From Sinomicrobium oceani (GTDB taxonomy: Bacteria > Bacteroidota > Bacteroidia > Flavobacteriales > Flavobacteriaceae): 64,000 bases of DNA. The stretch lies in assembly GCF_900119185.1 (NCBI RefSeq), contig NZ_FPJE01000008.1, forward strand, positions 142,247 to 206,246, given 5' to 3'. This document shows, piece after piece, positions 17,010 to 25,720 of this stretch (the first letter of the stretch is position 1; every line of letters starts with the position of its first letter). Position numbers and translations under genes: made by a program. The notes under the pieces are model-generated. The model made no database searches and had not been told where the DNA came from. It saw only the letters and a list, made by a program, of their open reading frames with translations.

Positions 17010-17324
17010 TTACTCTTCGAGAAGATGGTCACGAAGCATATCCATAAACTCACTCTCATGCACCGGTAACAACCGGAGTACAAGACCCAGTGTATTGTGT
17101 ACACTGATATTGAGTCGGGAAATATCCGTGCTTATTTCAAGCCCTTCTTCCGTGGCAACCATGCATAATTTGAGCAAGTCGGATATGGTTTCCAGAAGGT
17201 GCTGATACCCGTTTCTGTGCAAAGAAACCACATAATCGCCCTTTTCGGGGCTGTGTTTGAGGGTCCGGAAATATTCCGGGGCCAGTTGGCGGAGTTCTTC
17301 CAAAACAGCATGTTCCTGTACCAT
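17010..17324 (-). CDS. Small protein homologous to the C-terminal domain of the neighbouring gene
   Basis: A 104-residue soluble protein of unknown function. Its second half, ISDLLKLCMVATEEG and LVLRLLPVHESEFMDMLRDH, parallels the C-terminal end of the 379-residue protein at 15747-16886 (IKVCVMALDYPE, FAVQLLPYDEMECFNDIVEK) in order and spacing. The conserved elements are a hydrophobic helix, an LLPxxExExF/MxDx motif and an acidic end. It is upstream of that gene on the same strand, 123 bp away, so the pair may be co-expressed and interact. A stand-alone paralogue of a fused domain often forms a complex, but that is inference. Confidence 0.6.
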   Translation of the reverse strand: MVQEHAVLEELRQLAPEYFRTLKHSPEKGDYVVSLHRNGYQHLLETISDLLKLCMVATEEGLEISTDISRLNISVHNTLGLVLRLLPVHESEFMDMLRDHLLEE

Positions 17325-17466
17325 AGTCTGTAAGCTTTTAGGTTCTGTATATTATACACCCATACATAGGCCCCAGTCCCAACAAAAATTGCTTTTTTTT
17401 CACACAAAACCCACTCCAGTTAACCGAAAATCACCTCTGATGTCAGGTTGTATCGGGAATCAGATA

Positions 17467-18312
17467 CTATCGAAGTATATTCAATTTTATCTCCTCTCCG
17501 GCACGTTTTTGTGCAAGAACGGATATACTTCTTTCTGAAAACTGCAAAATACGCGGATATCCACCCGTAGTCTGGCAGTCGCGCATGAGTACGATCAACT
17601 TTCCAGAAGGAGTTAACTGTACCGTCCCCGGAAGGGTAGCCGAAGTAATAATGCCAAATTCATTAGGCGAAAGACGCTCCTCCAGCTGGTAGGCCATACG
17701 GTTATTCTGTGCAGATACGGTAAAACTCCCCTGCTCCAGCCGGTCCTGGTCCTCTGCACTCAGAAGACCGAATTCGGGTCCCGGATATACCCTAACTTCC
17801 TGTTCGAACAGGAAATCGTTATCGATTTTTATCTCTATGAGATTCTCTATATCACCTTCAAAAGCAGAGTATTCCATGGTTTGCTCAACGGCAACTCTTC
17901 CGCTTTCGGTAACCGGAACAAAATACGAACGGCTGTGAAGTACTTTTTTTGTCTTTATTCCACCTTTGACACCGATATAGGTACGTATACCTTTTTCGAC
18001 CTTACCGAACGACAATATGTCTCCCGGTTTTATTTTTACCACCCGGTTATGCGGTATGGCCGTACCGTTGACGTCTGCGTGCATCGCGGCGCCTGTCATA
18101 ACAATATGCGTAGGTTCGGAAAATTCCAGTACCGGTCCCGTCATAGCTATTTCCAGCACGGCAGCCTTATCCCGATTGTCCAGAAGCCGGTTGGCCAGCA
18201 CTGCAGAAAACATATCCATTGCCCCGGAAACAGGTACCCCGTTGTCCCGGTATCCTGTTCGTCCCGTATCCTGAACCGTGGTAAAGAACCCCGGTTTACG
18301 TATCTTAATCAT
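17467..18312 (-). CDS. pxpC: 5-oxoprolinase subunit C (biotin-dependent carboxyltransferase-like)
   Basis: PxpC is the third subunit of the bacterial ATP-dependent 5-oxoprolinase, which opens pyroglutamate to glutamate. The protein has the AHS2/carboxyltransferase domain signature, beginning IRKPGFFTTVQDTGR and including GVPVSGAMD, GVKGGI and a late DCQTTGGYPRI. The start is taken as the ATG at 18312 (MIKIRK), giving 281 residues, because an upstream in-frame start at 18372 lies within pxpB. It overlaps the 3' end of pxpB by 8 bp, a sign of translational coupling. Next to pxpA and pxpB, the identity is secure. Confidence 0.93.
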   Translation of the reverse strand: MIKIRKPGFFTTVQDTGRTGYRDNGVPVSGAMDMFSAVLANRLLDNRDKAAVLEIAMTGPVLEFSEPTHIVMTGAAMHADVNGTAIPHNRVVKIKPGDILSFGKVEKGIRTYIGVKGGIKTKKVLHSRSYFVPVTESGRVAVEQTMEYSAFEGDIENLIEIKIDNDFLFEQEVRVYPGPEFGLLSAEDQDRLEQGSFTVSAQNNRMAYQLEERLSPNEFGIITSATLPGTVQLTPSGKLIVLMRDCQTTGGYPRILQFSERSISVLAQKRAGEEIKLNILR

Positions 18313-19057
18313 GCCACTCCTCTTTCTTGATTTTATATACCCCTGTTGCCGTTTCGATCGCAATGAGATCATACTCCGCTTTTCGGACCGGAAAAAACTT
18401 TACTTTGTCTCCTACCCGTATCCTGCATGGCTTCTTTGCAGAAACATCAAACAGCGGAATGGGAGAATTCCCTATGATATTCCATCCTCCCGGGCTTTCC
18501 TGCGGATAGATCCCGGTCTGTTTTCCACCGATACCTACGGCACCTTTGGGAACTTTGAGCCGTGGTTCTTCCCGCCTCGGAGCATAAAGCCCCGGGTCGA
18601 GTCCGCCCAGGTACATAAACCCCGGAAGAAAACCGATGGCGTACACCGTATATTCGGCGCCCGTATGTAAACTTATAAGCGTTTCGGCTGTCAGTCCCTT
18701 TTCTGAGATCAGCGTATCCGTATCCAGTCCGAAACCGGCTTCATAACACACCGGTATATACCATAAACGACGTTTTAACGATTTGTGCTTGCGTTCCGGG
18801 TACAGACTTCGCAATATCTTTATCTCTTTATCGGTATCGGAAAGCTTCCGGAAAATTACCAGTAACGAATGATAGGCAGGTACCAGCTCACAGGCATTAC
18901 CGTATTTCTCGCGGATGATGTGGCGAAATCTCAAAACGTCCTCCAGAACTGTTTCATCTATGCGCTCAGGCCATTCCACAAGAATGGCTTTCTCCCCCAT
19001 TGGTTTATAGTTGAGCCGGTAATTATTCAAGGTTGCTGCCATACTGCTAAGTACCAA
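18305..19057 (-). CDS. pxpB: 5-oxoprolinase subunit B (allophanate hydrolase subunit 1-like)
   Basis: A 250-residue AHS1-domain protein, the partner of PxpC in the oxoprolinase complex. Visible motifs are IPVCYEAGFG (about 100), YAIGFLPGFMYLGGL (about 138-152), the basic VPKGAVGIGGKQTGIYP and PGGWNIIG, all hallmarks of the family. The start may be the ATG at 19057 or one a few codons later (MAATLNN). It is the first gene of the pxpBC couple on the minus strand and now lies 106 bp from a toxin-antitoxin pair that reads the other way, so its promoter must sit in that gap or the original operon has been split. Confidence 0.93.
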   Translation of the reverse strand: MVLSSMAATLNNYRLNYKPMGEKAILVEWPERIDETVLEDVLRFRHIIREKYGNACELVPAYHSLLVIFRKLSDTDKEIKILRSLYPERKHKSLKRRLWYIPVCYEAGFGLDTDTLISEKGLTAETLISLHTGAEYTVYAIGFLPGFMYLGGLDPGLYAPRREEPRLKVPKGAVGIGGKQTGIYPQESPGGWNIIGNSPIPLFDVSAKKPCRIRVGDKVKFFPVRKAEYDLIAIETATGVYKIKKEEWHD

Positions 19058-19136
19058 AAAAACTGTAAGTATTAAAAGTAAAACCTGCCTAAATTGCGAT
19101 TTCCGGGGAAGATTATGATTATACGTATATTTTTTT

Positions 19137-19144
19137 TAGGTTTG
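19137..19144 (+). promoter_or_regulatory. Candidate -7 element for the toxin-antitoxin pair
   Basis: TAGGTTTG fits TAnnTTTG and lies 20 bp before the antitoxin ATG at 19164. A clear -33 element is not seen. Confidence 0.4.
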
Positions 19145-19163
19145 TCGTACAAAAGATCTGCTC

Positions 19164-19427
19164 ATGGATACCAAAATCACACTTTCTTTTGACGAAGACA
19201 CCATAAAAAAGGCCAAGGCGTATGCAAAATCCCAGAACATCAGCCTGTCCCGTCTTACAGAATTTCTATACCGCCAGATCATCAGCGGAGATTATCGCAG
19301 TCTCGAAGAGCTTCCTATTGCCGACTGGGTAGATCGCGTTGCAGAAGGCGAACCCGAATACAGAACAAAACCCCGAAGCAGAAAAGCGGCCAGGAATGAA
19401 TCTTTCGAGAAGAAAAACAAAAAATGA
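19164..19427 (+). CDS. Antitoxin, DUF6364-like ribbon-helix-helix
   Basis: An 87-residue protein. The start DTKITLSFDEDTIKKAKAY followed by NISLSRLTEFLYRQI is the layout of a ribbon-helix-helix DNA-binding antitoxin of the DUF6364 family: a short beta strand, then two helices. The C-terminal basic, lysine/arginine-rich tail (TKPRSRKAARNE) would wrap the toxin or DNA. Its stop overlaps the toxin start by 4 bp, the usual toxin-antitoxin arrangement, and it should repress its own promoter. It is inserted, in the opposite orientation, between pxpA and pxpB. Confidence 0.85.
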   Translation: MDTKITLSFDEDTIKKAKAYAKSQNISLSRLTEFLYRQIISGDYRSLEELPIADWVDRVAEGEPEYRTKPRSRKAARNESFEKKNKK

Positions 19428-19852
19428 AAGTCTTTGTAGACGCTAATATCCTGGTCTCGGTACTGAACCGGGAGTACCCTTTATTTACCTATACGTCGAG
19501 GTTACTGAGTCTTGCGGATCGTCGTGAATTTGCGCTGTGTACTTCACCGGTGTGTCTGGCTATAGCCTTTTATTTTGCAGAAAAGAAAAGTGGTACACGC
19601 CTGGCTAAAAAGAAAATACGACTGCTTATTTCCCGAATGCACATTGCCAAAACCGACAGGAATGCGGTAATGCTTGCCGCAGGTAACAAAGCAGTGGAAG
19701 ACTTTGAAGACGGACTGGAATACTACACGGCACTTCATGCCGAATGCCAGTGTATTGTAACGGAAAATGTACAGGATTTTTACTTCGCTTCCATTCGTGT
19801 ACTGGATACCAGGAGTTTCCTGGAGCACTATGTCCTGAATGCCGGTCTGTAA
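19424..19852 (+). CDS. PIN-domain toxin (VapC-like ribonuclease)
   Basis: A 142-residue PIN-domain protein. The first conserved acid is Asp6 in VFVDANILVSVL, and the later acidic cluster is in AVEDFEDGLEYYTA with the final TENVQDF, which fits the Mg-dependent nuclease site of VapC toxins. The expected action is cleavage of RNA when the antitoxin is lost; the target RNA is not predictable. It overlaps the antitoxin gene by 4 bp and forms a two-gene operon. Confidence 0.87.
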   Translation: MKVFVDANILVSVLNREYPLFTYTSRLLSLADRREFALCTSPVCLAIAFYFAEKKSGTRLAKKKIRLLISRMHIAKTDRNAVMLAAGNKAVEDFEDGLEYYTALHAECQCIVTENVQDFYFASIRVLDTRSFLEHYVLNAGL

Positions 19853-19905
19853 TTGTTCCCGGAAAAATGTAGCATCACTATGGTCGCGGGTATGTCGGTT
19901 CTGTA

Positions 19906-20616
19906 TCAGATCGTATGTTCGGAGAGATAACGCAGGACTTCTGCGGCATGTGGATGATCTCCGTGCAGACAGAAAGTATCGGCCCTGATCGTTTTTTCAC
20001 TACCGGTTACCGTCCTTACTTTTTGTTCCTGAACCATATATAGTATATGCTGCCTGATTGCTTCGGGCCTGAGGATGATCGCATTGGCAGATTTTCGGGA
20101 TACGAGGGAAAGATCATCATTATAGTTACGATCGGCAAAAGCCTCGTACCGGATGTTAAAGCCCCGGGACACTGCCGATTTTGCAATTTCCGAACCATAG
20201 GGCACATAGAGCCGTACACGGCCCTTATAGTTTTCTACAGCCGAAAGGAATACTTCCGCCTTCTCCCTGTTTCCGGCCATATCGTTGTACAAAGCCCCAT
20301 GAGCCTTAATATGATGCAGCAGAATGTCATATTGCCGGGTGATCTTTTCAAGGGCCTCCACCTGCTCCCTTACGGAAAAAACAAGAGCCTCATCGTCCAT
20401 GTTCATAGATTCCCTGCCGAAATTGGTTTTATCGGGATAAGAAGGATGTGCCCCGATGTCCGTTTCATATTGTATGGCAAGTTCCACAGCACGTTTCATC
20501 GTATCCGTATCGCCCGCATGCCCGCCACAGGCAATACTGCAGGAATGTATGTAAGGCATTAAGAGTACTTCGTTGTTCAGGCCTTCGCCTACATCGCAAT
20601 TCAGTCTGACAGCCAT
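19906..20616 (-). CDS. pxpA: 5-oxoprolinase subunit A (LamB/YcsF family)
   Basis: A 236-residue LamB/YcsF-family subunit of 5-oxoprolinase. The N-terminal LNCDVGEG (about 4-11), IACGGHAGD, and IKAHGALYNDMAGN carry the conserved Asp/His/Lys positions of the family, and the late LHGDHPHAAE motif is typical. It lies 33 bp after the Nramp-like transporter gene on the same strand. Its normal downstream neighbour pxpB is separated from it by the oppositely oriented toxin-antitoxin pair. Confidence 0.95.
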   Translation of the reverse strand: MAVRLNCDVGEGLNNEVLLMPYIHSCSIACGGHAGDTDTMKRAVELAIQYETDIGAHPSYPDKTNFGRESMNMDDEALVFSVREQVEALEKITRQYDILLHHIKAHGALYNDMAGNREKAEVFLSAVENYKGRVRLYVPYGSEIAKSAVSRGFNIRYEAFADRNYNDDLSLVSRKSANAIILRPEAIRQHILYMVQEQKVRTVTGSEKTIRADTFCLHGDHPHAAEVLRYLSEHTI

Positions 20617-20649
20617 GACAGTTAAAGTTTATTCGGATTAAACAATACA

Positions 20650-21852
20650 TTACCAACCAAAGACTTTTGCTATACTCCTGGATCCGAGTATAATGGCAAT
20701 GACAATAATAATTCCGGAAATAATATTTTGTAACGGGGTATTCCGGTATGCCCCGAGCAGTCCCGTACGATTAACCACCCACCACAGGAACAAGGCGACA
20801 ACCGGAAGCAGGATACCATTGGCGACCTGGGCAAACAGGATGAGTTCTACCGGATTAAAACCAAGGGATGCAAAAACCACTCCCGTACCGATAATAAGGA
20901 ACCATACCATTCTGAAACGCCAGTCGGTAAGTACCGCATTCCATCCAAAACATCCGTTGGCCACATAAGCCGCCGCCAAAGGTGCTGTTACCGAGGAAGT
21001 GATTCCGGCTGCAAACAGTCCCGTTCCTATAAAATAAATCGCATACTGCCCATACAAGGGTTCTAACCCGGTAGCCATGTCCATTACGCTTCGGATATCG
21101 GTAAGTCCACTCCCCGCAGCAGTTATAATGATAGCCATAGAGACCAGCCCACCCAGGATTACAGAAATAAAAGTGTCTTTACGGGCTGCTTTCAGATCTT
21201 CTTTTCCCGACCAGCGCTCGCGCACCAGGGAAGCGTGAAGAAACAAATTATACGGTACTACGGTAGTACCGATAAGTCCTATGACAGTAAGCAGGTTATC
21301 CCCAGAAAGTTCCGGGACAAATGCACCGTGCCATACGGCTCCCCAATCGGGTCGTATCATAACAGCCGCACATATAAAGGAGAGACTCATGAGTATGACC
21401 AGGACGATCATAGCCCGTTCCAGTATTTTATAATTCCCCATCCAGAGCAGTATACAGGCAATTGTCCCGATCAGCGCCGGATAAAAAGCACCGTAAGATT
21501 TGCCGAATACACCCTCGATACCAAGCGCGGAACCACTGAGGTTTCCGGCTTCATAGGCGGCATTACCGATAACCACAGCAGAAAAGATAAGTATTATGAC
21601 CGGAAATTTGAGCCACGAACCCTGGCGCAGTTCCTGTTTGATCACTTCAGCCAGTCCGAGGCCGGTCATAATCCCGATACGCACGGCCATTTCCTGTAAA
21701 ACCAGGGTCGCCACTACAGACAATACCATAGCCCAGAGCAGGGTGTAACCGAAGCCCGTACCGGCCAGGGTACATACGGTCACCGTTCCCGGGCCTATAA
21801 AGGCAGCTGCCACCAGAGTTCCGGGACCTATATTTTTAAAAAAACTACGCAT
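20650..21852 (-). CDS. Nramp-family transporter with altered metal-binding motifs
   Basis: A 400-residue, roughly 11-helix membrane protein of the Nramp fold. The first helix has IGPGTVTV (residues 19-26) where canonical Nramp metal transporters have DPGN, and helix 6 has VVPYNLFLH (198-206) where they have MPHNLYLH. The Asp, Asn and Met that bind manganese or iron are thus Gly, Thr and Val, so divalent-metal transport cannot be assumed. The gene sits between a DUF2891 lipoprotein (ATGA overlap) and pxpA, so I infer that it may move 5-oxoproline or a related substrate or ion for the pxp pathway. The Nramp fold assignment is firm. Confidence 0.9.
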   Translation of the reverse strand: MRSFFKNIGPGTLVAAAFIGPGTVTVCTLAGTGFGYTLLWAMVLSVVATLVLQEMAVRIGIMTGLGLAEVIKQELRQGSWLKFPVIILIFSAVVIGNAAYEAGNLSGSALGIEGVFGKSYGAFYPALIGTIACILLWMGNYKILERAMIVLVILMSLSFICAAVMIRPDWGAVWHGAFVPELSGDNLLTVIGLIGTTVVPYNLFLHASLVRERWSGKEDLKAARKDTFISVILGGLVSMAIIITAAGSGLTDIRSVMDMATGLEPLYGQYAIYFIGTGLFAAGITSSVTAPLAAAYVANGCFGWNAVLTDWRFRMVWFLIIGTGVVFASLGFNPVELILFAQVANGILLPVVALFLWWVVNRTGLLGAYRNTPLQNIISGIIIVIAIILGSRSIAKVFGW

Positions 21853-22970
21853 CAGTGTGCCGTATTGAGTGCATATACCGCAAAAGAGCCCAGCCAGTGG
21901 GTACCTTCGTAATTATCGTCGACAATATGGGGTAGCGAATGCCTGATATGTTCATCGGCGATCTTTCTGAGATGGGTATATTCCGGAAGCGCCCGGGCTA
22001 TATCGTATAAGCACCACGCACGGCTGAAGTTTACCCCGTCCAGGTGTACCAGCTTCCCGTCTTCCCGGTCCGATACCTCTCCCTGTTCGAGCCCAAAGGA
22101 TGCTTCCCCGAGTTGCGGTAGAAATTTCCGGAGCCAATCGCGGAATTCTTCTGTGGGCAATATCCTGAGCATAATATCGGCTTCTTCCAGGCAGGGCGAA
22201 AGGAAATCGAACCCTCCGGGTTCCCAGGTTATCGGACACTCCGTATCGTCATTATAAAAATCCTTAGCCCTTGAAGTGATGAGATCTGAGAGCGCCGTAT
22301 TATTTACCGTCTTCGCATAATCGTAAGCAAATGTAAGCCCGAAAGCCGTGTTGGAATGTTCTCCGATACGAATGGGGTAATGCAGTTTGGGTAGGAAACC
22401 CATATAGCTCTTTACGATTACATCGGTAAGCGGCTGCATATTTTTCTCCAGTTCGCGGGCCAGGGGATCGTCCCAGTTGTGGAGTTCTTCCGCCAGCTTC
22501 AGGAGCCAGGCCCAGCCATAGGTCCGTTCATACGAAGGTTCCCTGGTAAAATATTCCACTTCTTTGGCGATATTTGCAGGTGTGATATTTTCCTTTAGTT
22601 TCGCCCTGGCCTCAGTAGCTTTTCCCATATCCGGGAATTGCCGGAGCAGGCTCACCAGCATCCAGTGTCCGTGTACGGAAGAATGCCAGTCGAAACATCC
22701 GTAAAATGCCGGATGCAGGGCTTGGGGTGATTGCAGGTCCGTAGCATTCCCCAAAGTCTGGTTGAGTTTATTCGGATATTCGGTCTGCATACAGGTCAAC
22801 GGCAGTGCGGCCAGCCTGTCCGCCTCTGCCGGCGTAAGTTTTAAACGGACCATACCCACGGAGTCCGTTGTTTGTGAAGTAGTTTCGAGGTTTTCTGATT
22901 TTTTTCGGGACTGTTCTTCCGAACAGGACATACAAAGCACAATGGCAATAACGATGGAGAATAATTTCAT
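21852..22970 (-). CDS. DUF2891 lipoprotein
   Basis: A 372-residue lipoprotein: a signal peptide with VLCMSC (lipobox Cys16) followed by a Ser/Lys-rich spacer. The rest is DUF2891, an all-helical (alpha/alpha) fold of unknown function; HPAFYGCFDWHSSVHGHW (about 105-122) is its most conserved block, and histidines there look catalytic or metal-binding. Its TGA overlaps the ATG of the Nramp-like gene (ATGA), so the two are translationally coupled. The location at the head of the pxp operon suggests a periplasmic role feeding the same substrate, which is inference. Confidence 0.85.
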   Translation of the reverse strand: MKLFSIVIAIVLCMSCSEEQSRKKSENLETTSQTTDSVGMVRLKLTPAEADRLAALPLTCMQTEYPNKLNQTLGNATDLQSPQALHPAFYGCFDWHSSVHGHWMLVSLLRQFPDMGKATEARAKLKENITPANIAKEVEYFTREPSYERTYGWAWLLKLAEELHNWDDPLARELEKNMQPLTDVIVKSYMGFLPKLHYPIRIGEHSNTAFGLTFAYDYAKTVNNTALSDLITSRAKDFYNDDTECPITWEPGGFDFLSPCLEEADIMLRILPTEEFRDWLRKFLPQLGEASFGLEQGEVSDREDGKLVHLDGVNFSRAWCLYDIARALPEYTHLRKIADEHIRHSLPHIVDDNYEGTHWLGSFAVYALNTAH

Positions 22971-23078
22971 ATATGGTGTTTTGACAGCTTAGTGAAACCG
23001 ATCCGACAACTCTCGATGCCGGACAGGTCCGAATATAAGGATAAATAATGATAAACAAGGGAGATCTTATGACCCCTG

Positions 23079-24614
23079 TTATGCCAGCCAGCCATCCCGA
23101 TCGAGACTCCGGTACTGAATGGCTTCGCTGATATGATTTCCGGAGATATTTGCGGCCTGGTCCAGATCGGCTATGGTACGGGCAACCTTGAGTATTCTGT
23201 CGTAGGCCCTTGCGGAGAGATTGAGTCGCTCCATGGCATTTTTAAGAAGATTCAGGGAAGCATCGTCCAGGGCGCAGAACTCCCTGATCTGCCGGGTACT
23301 CATCTGCGCATTGTAATGGGTATTCCTGGTTTCCCGGAACCTTTGTGACTGTAGCTCCCGGGCTGCGGTAACGCGCTTCCGAATTTCTGCGCTCCCTTCT
23401 CCCCTTCTGCTATCAGACAATTTCTCGAACGGAACGGGTGTGACTTCGATATGGATATCTATACGGTCGAGCAAAGGGCCCGATATCTTGCCGAGATAAC
23501 GCTGCATTTCTGCGGGAGAAGATGTCACCGGGGCATCCGGATCGTTGAAATAACCGCCCGGACTGGGGTTCATACTGGCTACGAGCATAAAGGAAGAAGG
23601 ATAGGTTACCGTGAATTTTGCCCGTGAAATGGTGACCTCCCGGTCTTCCAGCGGTTGTCGCATAACCTCCAGTACACTCCGTTTAAACTCCGGAAGTTCA
23701 TCGAGAAAAAGTACTCCGTTGTGCGAAAGGGATATTTCTCCGGGTTGCGGATATGTACCGCCACCTACAAGGGCGACATCCGAAATGGTATGGTGTGGTG
23801 ACCGGAACGGTCTGCGCACCATTAAACCCGAATTATCGGTACGCCCTGCCACACTGTGAATCTTAGTGGTTTCTACCGCTTCATTAAGTGTCATGGGCGG
23901 AAGAATGCTGGGCAGCCGCTTGGCAAGCATCGTCTTTCCGGAACCCGGCGGACCTATAAGAATAATATTGTGTCCGCCCGCTGCCGCTATCTCCATACAG
24001 CGTTTTATGCTTTCCTGTCCCTTGACATCGGCAAAATCGTGTTCCGGCATGTCGAGTTTACTGTAAAATTCTTCCTGATGGTCTACAATAGTTCGCTGCA
24101 GGACTTCCTTACCGTCGAAATGGGCTATAACCTCTTTGATGTTCCGTACACCATAAACTTCGATACCTTCGACAACTGCTGCTTCCCGCGCATTCTGTTC
24201 GGGGAGAATGAATTTGGTAAACCCTTCCTCGCAGGCCCGGAACGCTATAGGCAAGGCTCCTTTTATAGGTTGCAGGCTACCGTCGAGCGAGAGTTCTCCC
24301 ATAATGATATAGTTTGCTATACTGTCGCTTTTTATTTGCCCGGAAGCCGCCAGAATCCCTACGGCAAGGGTAAGGTCGTAAGCCGATCCTTCTTTACGGA
24401 GGTCCGCCGGGGCCATATTTATGGTGATCTTTTTTCCGGGAATTTTGTACCCGTTGTTCTGTAATGCAGCAGCAATCCTGTAATTGCTCTCTTTGATGGC
24501 ATTGTCGGGAAGCCCTACCAGGTGGTAGCCTACCCCGACCGCCACATTCACCTCTACGGTGATCGTGGTGGCCTCTACCCCAAAGACAGCACTTCCGAAT
24601 ATTTTTGTCAGCAT
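23079..24614 (-). CDS. yifB: YifB/ComM-family Mg-chelatase-like AAA+ ATPase
   Basis: A 511-residue protein of the YifB family, related to ComM, a helicase that aids branch migration during natural transformation. It has an N-terminal ChlI/Lon-protease-like domain (about 20-140), an AAA+ module with Walker [16 protein letters not shown] (about 216-230), a sensor region with [11 protein letters not shown] (Walker B), and a C-terminal domain with [14 protein letters not shown] helices. It is transcribed alone. A CATATTTG on the minus strand (24658-24665), 43 bp upstream, fits the Bacteroidota -7 box with one mismatch. Confidence 0.93.
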   Translation of the reverse strand: MLTKIFGSAVFGVEATTITVEVNVAVGVGYHLVGLPDNAIKESNYRIAAALQNNGYKIPGKKITINMAPADLRKEGSAYDLTLAVGILAASGQIKSDSIANYIIMGELSLDGSLQPIKGALPIAFRACEEGFTKFILPEQNAREAAVVEGIEVYGVRNIKEVIAHFDGKEVLQRTIVDHQEEFYSKLDMPEHDFADVKGQESIKRCMEIAAAGGHNIILIGPPGSGKTMLAKRLPSILPPMTLNEAVETTKIHSVAGRTDNSGLMVRRPFRSPHHTISDVALVGGGTYPQPGEISLSHNGVLFLDELPEFKRSVLEVMRQPLEDREVTISRAKFTVTYPSSFMLVASMNPSPGGYFNDPDAPVTSSPAEMQRYLGKISGPLLDRIDIHIEVTPVPFEKLSDSRRGEGSAEIRKRVTAARELQSQRFRETRNTHYNAQMSTRQIREFCALDDASLNLLKNAMERLNLSARAYDRILKVARTIADLDQAANISGNHISEAIQYRSLDRDGWLA

Positions 24615-24917
24615 TTACTCTTTTTTGTTTAAAAATATAAAAATTAACAAATATGTAAGCGAAGCTTCTTAACTTTGTTTCTAAAGCCGTAATGCTATAT
24701 TTATGTTTTACCTGCATCATTTATATATCACCTACTGGAAAGTCAAATCGCTTATAGGGGTCTGTTAGGACTTGCTAAGGACGATAATTCTTTATTTATC
24801 ATTACCTGTTTACTGAGCCTTATAACCTGAATTTCCGTGAAATTACGGGGATATTCATGTTCCCGATTTTCTGCAGATTCACCTTGGCCTTACCGGCAAC
24901 CCTAATGCAACAACATC
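24615..24917. other. Intergenic region 303 bp between divergent yifB and cysE
   Basis: It holds the promoters of the two divergent genes; a possible -7 box for yifB is at 24658-24665 on the minus strand. No gene or RNA structure is evident. Confidence 0.4.
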
Positions 24918-25718
24918 ATGAAAAAAGAGAACATCATAGAAAACATTATAAAGAACAAACAGAATCCCAATCTGAAGTTCGAGCTGAAGGAAAAGACCGA
25001 GTCTTTTGTTTCCCGGCTGTTTTATACGTTATTTGATCATCAGACTTCGGTAGCAACGCACATCGACCTGCTGGAAGAAGATTTTCAGAAGATCGTGGAC
25101 CTGGCCTGCTGGGCTCCCGACAAACCCTGCGGGAAGATCTGGGAAAGTTATCTCAACGAACTCCCCGAAATATTGCGAAAACTCAACCTGGATGCCAAAG
25201 CGATCGTAGAGAACGACCCGGCATCGCGGACCATCGAAGAAGTCTGCCTGGCTTATCCCGGTTTTTATGCCATTGCCGTTTACAGACTGAGCAGGCCGCT
25301 CTATCTGTACGGACTTCCCATTGTGCCGCGCCTGATGACAGAATATGCCCACCGGTTGACGGGAGTCGATATCAACCCGGGGGCGCAGATCGGTGAATAC
25401 TTTTTTATAGATCACGCCACAGGTATTGTTATCGGTGAAACGACCCTGATCAAAGATCACGTGAAAATTTACCAGGGAGTTACCCTCGGAGCACTGCATG
25501 TGGAAAAATCCCTGACGGATGTAAAAAGGCACCCTACGGTGGAAAGTAATGTCACCATCTATGCCAATGCCACTATCCTCGGGGGAAAGACGGTAATAGG
25601 CGCCAACAGTATTATAGGAGGAAACGTGTGGCTTACCGAGTCGGTTCCGGAGAACTCTCTGGTGTACCACACGCCTGATATTAAAATAAAGGCCAATGAC
25701 AAGATCAGGAACAGCTGA
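24918..25718 (+). CDS. cysE: Serine O-acetyltransferase
   Basis: A 266-residue CysE/EpsC-type enzyme that acetylates L-serine with acetyl-CoA, the first step of cysteine synthesis. The C-terminal left-handed beta-helix is clear: GVDINPGAQIGEYFFIDH (with the catalytic histidine), GIVIGE, VTLGAL, HPTVESNVTIYANATILGG and TVIGANSIIGGNVW are successive hexapeptide turns. The N-terminal helical region (about 1-140) is longer than in the shortest isoforms. It is convergent with the DUF5695 gene, 2 bp away, with no obvious terminator between them. Confidence 0.93.
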   Translation: MKKENIIENIIKNKQNPNLKFELKEKTESFVSRLFYTLFDHQTSVATHIDLLEEDFQKIVDLACWAPDKPCGKIWESYLNELPEILRKLNLDAKAIVENDPASRTIEEVCLAYPGFYAIAVYRLSRPLYLYGLPIVPRLMTEYAHRLTGVDINPGAQIGEYFFIDHATGIVIGETTLIKDHVKIYQGVTLGALHVEKSLTDVKRHPTVESNVTIYANATILGGKTVIGANSIIGGNVWLTESVPENSLVYHTPDIKIKANDKIRNS

Positions 25719-25720
25719 TC

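Noticed and set aside
18313..18372. N-terminal extension of PxpC
   Set aside because: It lies within pxpB and does not match the family start MIKIRKPG.
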